From NCBI GenBank assembly GCA_015143735.1, contig VKHC01000515.1, positions 1 through 11,439 of the forward strand: 11,439 nucleotides of DNA. The letters are read 5' to 3'. Each line of letters starts with the position of its first letter. Position 1 is the first letter of the stretch. Below are positions 8,072 through 11,439 of the stretch, piece by piece. Below the pieces are notes generated by a model, which saw only the letters and a list, made by a program, of their open reading frames with translations, did not search any database and was not told where the DNA came from. Origin of the DNA: Synura sp. LO234KE (lineage: Eukaryota > Sar > Synurophyceae > Synurales > Mallomonadaceae). The position numbers were made by a program, and so were the translations under genes.

Positions 8072-9170
8072 ACCTCGTTGATTGCCGTGACCTCGTCCCT
8101 TGTAGGGTTCCCTACCACCCCGTTGTGTTGGGTATTGCTGCCATGCTTGTTGGCGCTAGGTCGAGATGGCTTGTTATGCCAGCTAGAGTTTGGGTCCAGG
8201 TAAGGTCCCTCCCACGGCAGCTTCGTGAGTCCCTTCTCGTTGAAGTAGCGTTGTCCACTCGGAGACAAGTGCCACTGGTGGTTCAAATTGTTGAAGTCAG
8301 GATGCGTCCGCATCAGACATTCCCCGAAGTGAATCCAGCCACAACCCTTGCAGGTTGGTGGCGGCCCACTCCGTTGGTTAGCTGACGGGACTGCTGACCC
8401 TGGATGAGCAGTGGCCGCTCGGTTTTGGCGCTTGCTCGGTTGATTATTAGCAGTTTGGTGTGGATGGTCGGAATCAGCGGACCGTTTTTTAGATGTCACG
8501 GTCAAGCGCGCAGCCTCTACGAGATGCAGGGCTTCTTGCGCTTTAAACGCTTTGTCAATTATTTTGGTTGTGAATTCCTCCACGGTTGGGGGTAATCCAC
8601 CGTCAGAAACACTTGTATTAAAATAAGCCAGCGAGGAGTCTTCGTCTGGCTTAAGTTTATCCATTAGGATTTTGATGAGTGCTTTCTGACGCCCAGTGTC
8701 GTAGTCCAGCCCAGGAGATTTATTTTTCTCCTTCGCGTAAAAGATTTTTATGTTTGTTACGAATCTCGTAACATCATTATACGCGTTGGTGAACTGGATT
8801 TTTGGTTCAAGGGCTCGAAAAATTACTTCGTGATATTGGCCTTCCTGAGTATCTGAAGCTGGTCAGCAGATTGATAGATTCGTTAGAAACTTATCCCTCG
8901 GCCAGCTTTCCCACTCATGACCATCGTCGAATTTCTGTTTCATGCGAGCATCAATGGCAAATCTACCCTCCTGAGAAATATATGTTTGGTGGTTGAAGGT
9001 AATTGACTGTGCAGAAAATTCTCTTGTCGAGTCAATCCACTGCTGAATTACACTGTGAGTCAACGTGATTTTATTTCTTGGACAGACTCTAGAGTTGTTG
9101 AAGATGCTATACTCAAGACTTATTGTATCCAACCTTGTATCATTTTCTGGATTTTCTAGCTTGGTAGTCT
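8068..9170 (-). pseudogene. Gypsy gag (nucleocapsid with zinc knuckle)
   Basis: Gag forms the virus-like particle and binds element RNA. One frame is open from about 9170 to the stop at 8068-8070 except for a single in-frame TGA at 8863-8865. The N-terminal part (LDTISLEYSIFNN onward) and the part after the stop (ALEPKIQFTNAYNDVTRF) are globular. A basic, Gln/Asn/Pro-rich stretch follows, then a zinc knuckle CKGCGWIHFGEC (8317-8352). Its spacing is C-x2-C-x3-H-x3-C, shorter than the classical C-x2-C-x4-H-x4-C. The tail HPDFNN...LPWEGPYLDPNSSW resembles tails after the knuckle in protist gypsy elements. No in-frame ATG is seen near the 5' end. The frame reaches within 6 bases of repeat A, so the start and leader appear lost. 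Confidence 0.8.
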
Positions 9171-9175
9171 AGCCT

Positions 9176-9416
9176 TGCTCAATTCCACAAATATTAATGC
9201 TGCTAAATGGCTGTAATCACGTTTATCACGGTTGTTAGAAAGTATGATAGTATACATACTGTATTTGCTGCTTCTCTTAGATCCACATCCATTTCAGCTT
9301 ACGTCAGCACACAATTATTATTCTTATTCAAATCAAATAATTGATTGAGTTGGCGTTAAGAATCTTTCTATGTACCTTAAACATAGTCCTCGTGAGTTTT
9401 AGCAAATATTCCAGCA
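9176..9416 (-). repeat. Repeat A, right copy (LTR-like)
   Basis: This is the second copy of the repeat at 2749-3048, in the same orientation. It starts TGCTGGAATATTTGC and ends GAATTGAGCA on the minus strand. It lacks about 59 bp present in the left copy. Immediately downstream on the minus strand (AGGCTAGACTACC) there is no TGG-starting primer-binding site, and the flanks (agcct and gacat) do not form a target-site duplication. By position it would be the 5' LTR of the gypsy element, but the missing primer-binding site and leader argue that it truncated the element's real 5' end instead. Confidence 0.7.
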
Positions 9417-9572
9417 GACATCACTATCTGCTTGCAGGAGTCTTTTCTACGTGAGCTATATTTCATCACCTGCACGACGATTCTTTCTTGTACTTTTCGA
9501 TTCAGCCATCTTTAATTTATGAAATACATCTTCTTATAATCTTCAAGACGGATCTTATTTTTGTTTCACTTC

Positions 9573-9770
9573 TTTTTTCGATGGCTGAAAATGACAAAAA
9601 ATAAAAAAGCAATCCGCCTTAACCGAAATGCAAAGAAAATAGTCCGCCTGTGTATCCCAAGAAAAGATCACTTTCCATCGTTTTTTAGATGGCTGAAAAT
9701 CGCTAAATATCGAATCCGCCTTGACCGAGATGCAAAGAAAATAGTCCGCCTGTGTATCCAAGAATAGATC
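9573..9770. repeat. 108-bp tandem repeat, two copies
   Basis: Copy 1 starts at 9573 and copy 2 at 9681, both with ttttttNgatggctgaaaat. Both contain aatccgcctt(a/g)accga(a/g)atgcaaagaaaatag and then tccgcctgtgtatcc, followed by aagaaNagatc. The period of 108 is a multiple of three. As a result open frames on both strands show repeated peptides: DTQADYFLCISVKAD...FQPSKK on minus and RWLK...AKKIVRLCI on plus. I recognise no protein family and favour a non-coding duplication. Confidence 0.8.
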
Positions 9771-10245
9771 GTCATATATACCGAGCTTCGCTGTGGTTTG
9801 ATGTTGAACCATGATACCACACCTGGATACGATATAATCGGTCGTCATGATGGCCGGGACTTGGCTGCCCATTCTTGGTACGATATTACAGAGCGTGGGT
9901 AGGAGCTAGCGATGAACTCAGTGTGTTACGAGTGTAAAGAAATTGCTTCGTTAGTCTCCTGTTTTTAACCCTATGCAGTAATAACTATTGGATTTGTGGT
10001 CACAAATGGCTTGATGTGAGCACAGCAAGAAGTAGGATGACCCACAAACACTAAGTGTGGTTATCATAACTGAGTGGGTGCATATTGCGGTCAGCATAAG
10101 AAGAGATAGCCATGCGAGACAAAGAATATTAGAATACTATGTTGACTACAAGTATAAACTCATCAGTGAGCTGGAGCGAACAAGCACTAGCCCCCCCCCC
10201 AAGAAGGTTGTAAACGTTGTGCAACTAACAATCGGGGCATTACTT
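9771..10245. other. Gene-free stretch with C10 tract
   Basis: No gene can be supported. The stretch lies downstream of the esterase-like gene and may hold its 3' untranslated region. A run of ten C on the plus strand (10191-10200), equivalent to G10 on the gene's sense strand, starts 46 bases past its stop codon. A short inverted repeat (ccaca...tgtgg, about 10041-10059) is present. The plus frame at 10057-10269 has no recognisable motif. Confidence 0.5.
10191..10200. repeat. Poly-C mononucleotide run (C10)
   Basis: Ten consecutive cytosines occur in otherwise AT-rich DNA, 46 bases beyond the stop codon of the neighbouring minus-strand gene. Such runs are length-variable and error-prone in sequencing. 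Confidence 0.95.
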
Positions 10246-11439
10246 CTACAAACATATCGCCCACTTTAATGCCTCTACAACAGCGACTCCAGCAGGTGTC
10301 AGTGTCATTATAGTTGGATTTGCGGAACGACAAAGATAGTGGCTGGAGCAACCTAATTCTTCCGTTTCTAGTAAAAAGAGGCGAGGGTATACGATGTTGA
10401 AGGCATCTACTATGGCCAATTTAATCGATGACGACTTCGTTCGTGGGATAGTAAGTAAGCGATTGAGGAAATACTCATTGATGGCTGAGAGGGATCCAGA
10501 GTTTCTATGTCCTCCCGCATTACGCCCTTTATACTTCTCTTCATTCTCATACAGAGGAAATGGAACCGCTGTCAAGTAAACAATCTTCTGTAATCCCACA
10601 CACGACAGATTTCCGGTCAAAATCTAGAAGCTGTGCAAGTCTATCTATTCCTTCGTTGTCGGCTAATGCCACTCGAGGAGATGGCGTGGTAACGTCCCAG
10701 TGACCAGTCTGAATAATCACTGTTACGTTCTTCACACGTATATTGTGAGAGTCATTTCGTTGAAGACAGAAGTCCCGAAGGTCTTTCTCGATATAAGAAG
10801 CCAATCGTAACATTTTGAATACAAATGGAGGGTAAGTGGCGTTTTCATTCTTGATCGGAAGTTGGTCAAGTGGTTCTTTTCCCAAGATTTCCCCTAGAAG
10901 TAAATCCACGTTGAACCGCATATGAGAGCTTCCCATGAATTTAAATAAAACGTCCTTCCTTCCTTTAAACGACCGAAGACATTTGCAAGGCTCACCTTGC
11001 GCGATCTGCTTGACAGTAGATCCTTGCTGTCTAGTGATCGTCCATAAATATTTCCGTTGCGTGTTATTTTGTATATCCATCCAACTGCGAGGGAACACTG
11101 AGCGATTATATTTTGGGTCATATTTGTTCCAGACCATAAATGATGGTAGTGGGTATGAGGAAGAGTACATATTTCCATCATTCGGTCCTAACCTCCATAA
11201 TACGCTGTACCAAGGGATATCATAATTTACATAATTTGATTTTAAACCTTGATTGTCAATTACTGCTAAAGGTGGAAAAGGCGCCATTTTCGGTATGATT
11301 CCTCTCATAGATCCAGAGAAATGCAAATTGTCAACAATCTTGTGGTGGAGTTTATCGCGCCTTATGTCACCGTAAGCGTGAAAGTGTTCAGAATTCAATA
11401 GCACAGAAATGTAAACATGTACATCCGCAGTATTAGATA
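10246..11439 (-). CDS. PC-esterase/NXPE-like SGNH protein, partial, frameshifted
   Basis: The frame is open from the right window edge to about 10590, then continues in the next frame to a TAG at 10246-10248, so the 5' end lies outside. An N-terminal region (EHFHAYGDIRRDKLHHK) is followed by a probable beta-rich part. The esterase-like core then shows block I FMGSSHMRF (about 10913-10939, candidate nucleophile serine), the QTGHWDVTT block, YLTAVPFPL, AINEYFLNRLL, AIVDAFNIVYPR, and a C-terminal SSHYLCR with the candidate catalytic histidine, then LTPAGVAVVEAL. The order matches PC-esterase/NXPE-type SGNH proteins, many of which are secretory and act on acylated glycans; substrate and location are not visible here. 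The aspartate usual three residues before the histidine is not seen. One frame break lies near the run gtcgtgtgtggg (about 10590-10605). It could be a pseudogene, a sequencing slip in the GT run, or much less likely a tiny intron. Confidence 0.6.

Larger units (their letters stand above)
4268..9170 (-). mobile_element. Decayed chromodomain Ty3/gypsy retrotransposon
   Basis: On the minus strand the domains follow the Metaviridae order: gag with a zinc knuckle, protease, RT, RNase H, integrase, chromodomain. A polypurine tract and an inferred 3' LTR come next. The coding part spans about 4.6 kb, a normal length for such elements. It is inactive: there is an in-frame stop in gag, clustered stops in RT, frame changes in protease, at the protease/RT and RT/RNase H joins, inside RNase H, and around integrase, and substitutions at catalytic residues of protease and integrase. 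No 5' LTR matching the inferred 3' LTR is found; the 5' side runs straight into repeat A at 9176. The boundaries are therefore partly inferred: the 4268 end from a CA dinucleotide after a possible polyadenylation signal, the 9170 end from the last stop before the gag frame. Confidence 0.85.

Noticed and set aside
6831-8865. TGA codons in gag, protease and RT as a reassigned or recoded codon
   Set aside because: TAG stops and frameshifts occur in the same element, so decay explains them.
9156-9165. The decamer ctagcttggt shared with 4316-4325 as proof of a residual 5' LTR end
   Set aside because: Ten bases built around the palindrome CTAG are too few. The flanking sequence does not align, and a similar accaagctagct occurs near 788.
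4268-9170. RIP-type mutation as the cause of inactivation
   Set aside because: The protease changes fit C-to-T or G-to-A, but the integrase change is in the opposite direction (GAG-like to GGG) and frameshifts are common. No consistent bias is visible by eye.
9783-9870. Plus-strand peptide HDTTPGYDIIGRHDGRDL resembling a retropepsin YDIIxGRD motif
   Set aside because: The match is one short motif with altered spacing, with no active-site triplet upstream and a stop soon after.
10935-11225. Plus-strand 96-codon frame opposite the esterase-like gene
   Set aside because: It is a shadow of the minus-strand coding frame, which carries the recognisable motifs.

Overview
The window looks like eukaryotic nuclear DNA. 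It is AT-rich and gene-poor, with a decayed chromodomain-type Ty3/gypsy LTR retrotransposon, other repeats and one host-type gene. Nothing suggests prokaryotic organisation: there are no operons and no ribosome-binding-site-led genes. The esterase-like gene at the right edge shows no obvious intron in the part visible. Together with the retroelement style this fits a protist such as an oomycete or an alga, but the lineage cannot be fixed from this sequence and I treat it as open.

Layout. Positions 1-2748 hold no gene I can support. A roughly 300-bp dispersed repeat ('repeat A', LTR-like when read on the minus strand) lies at 2749-3048, and a second copy in the same orientation lies at 9176-9416. 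Between them is a minus-strand gypsy element. Gag runs about 9170-8068, followed by protease, reverse transcriptase, RNase H, integrase and a C-terminal chromodomain ending at 4578. A polypurine tract lies at 4518-4533, followed by what I infer is the element's own 3' LTR at about 4268-4517, which contains a striking 52-bp near-palindrome. AT-rich sequence with a 126-bp imperfect tandem repeat fills 3049-4267. To the right of repeat A are a two-copy 108-bp tandem repeat (9573-9770), a gene-free stretch, and a minus-strand PC-esterase/NXPE-like gene (10246 to the window edge) whose reading frame is broken once near a short GT run.

The gypsy element is dead. It carries in-frame stops in gag and RT and several frame changes. 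The protease active-site triplet is lost, and glycine replaces the third catalytic residue of integrase. The RNase H acidic residues and the RT YIDD motif are still readable. The most interesting structural point is that repeat A looks like an LTR pair flanking the element, yet the polypurine tract points to a different LTR and the gag frame is open almost to the edge of repeat A. This suggests a composite or nested arrangement. I did not find a convincing undescribed functional system; the observations below are mainly about element structure and decay.
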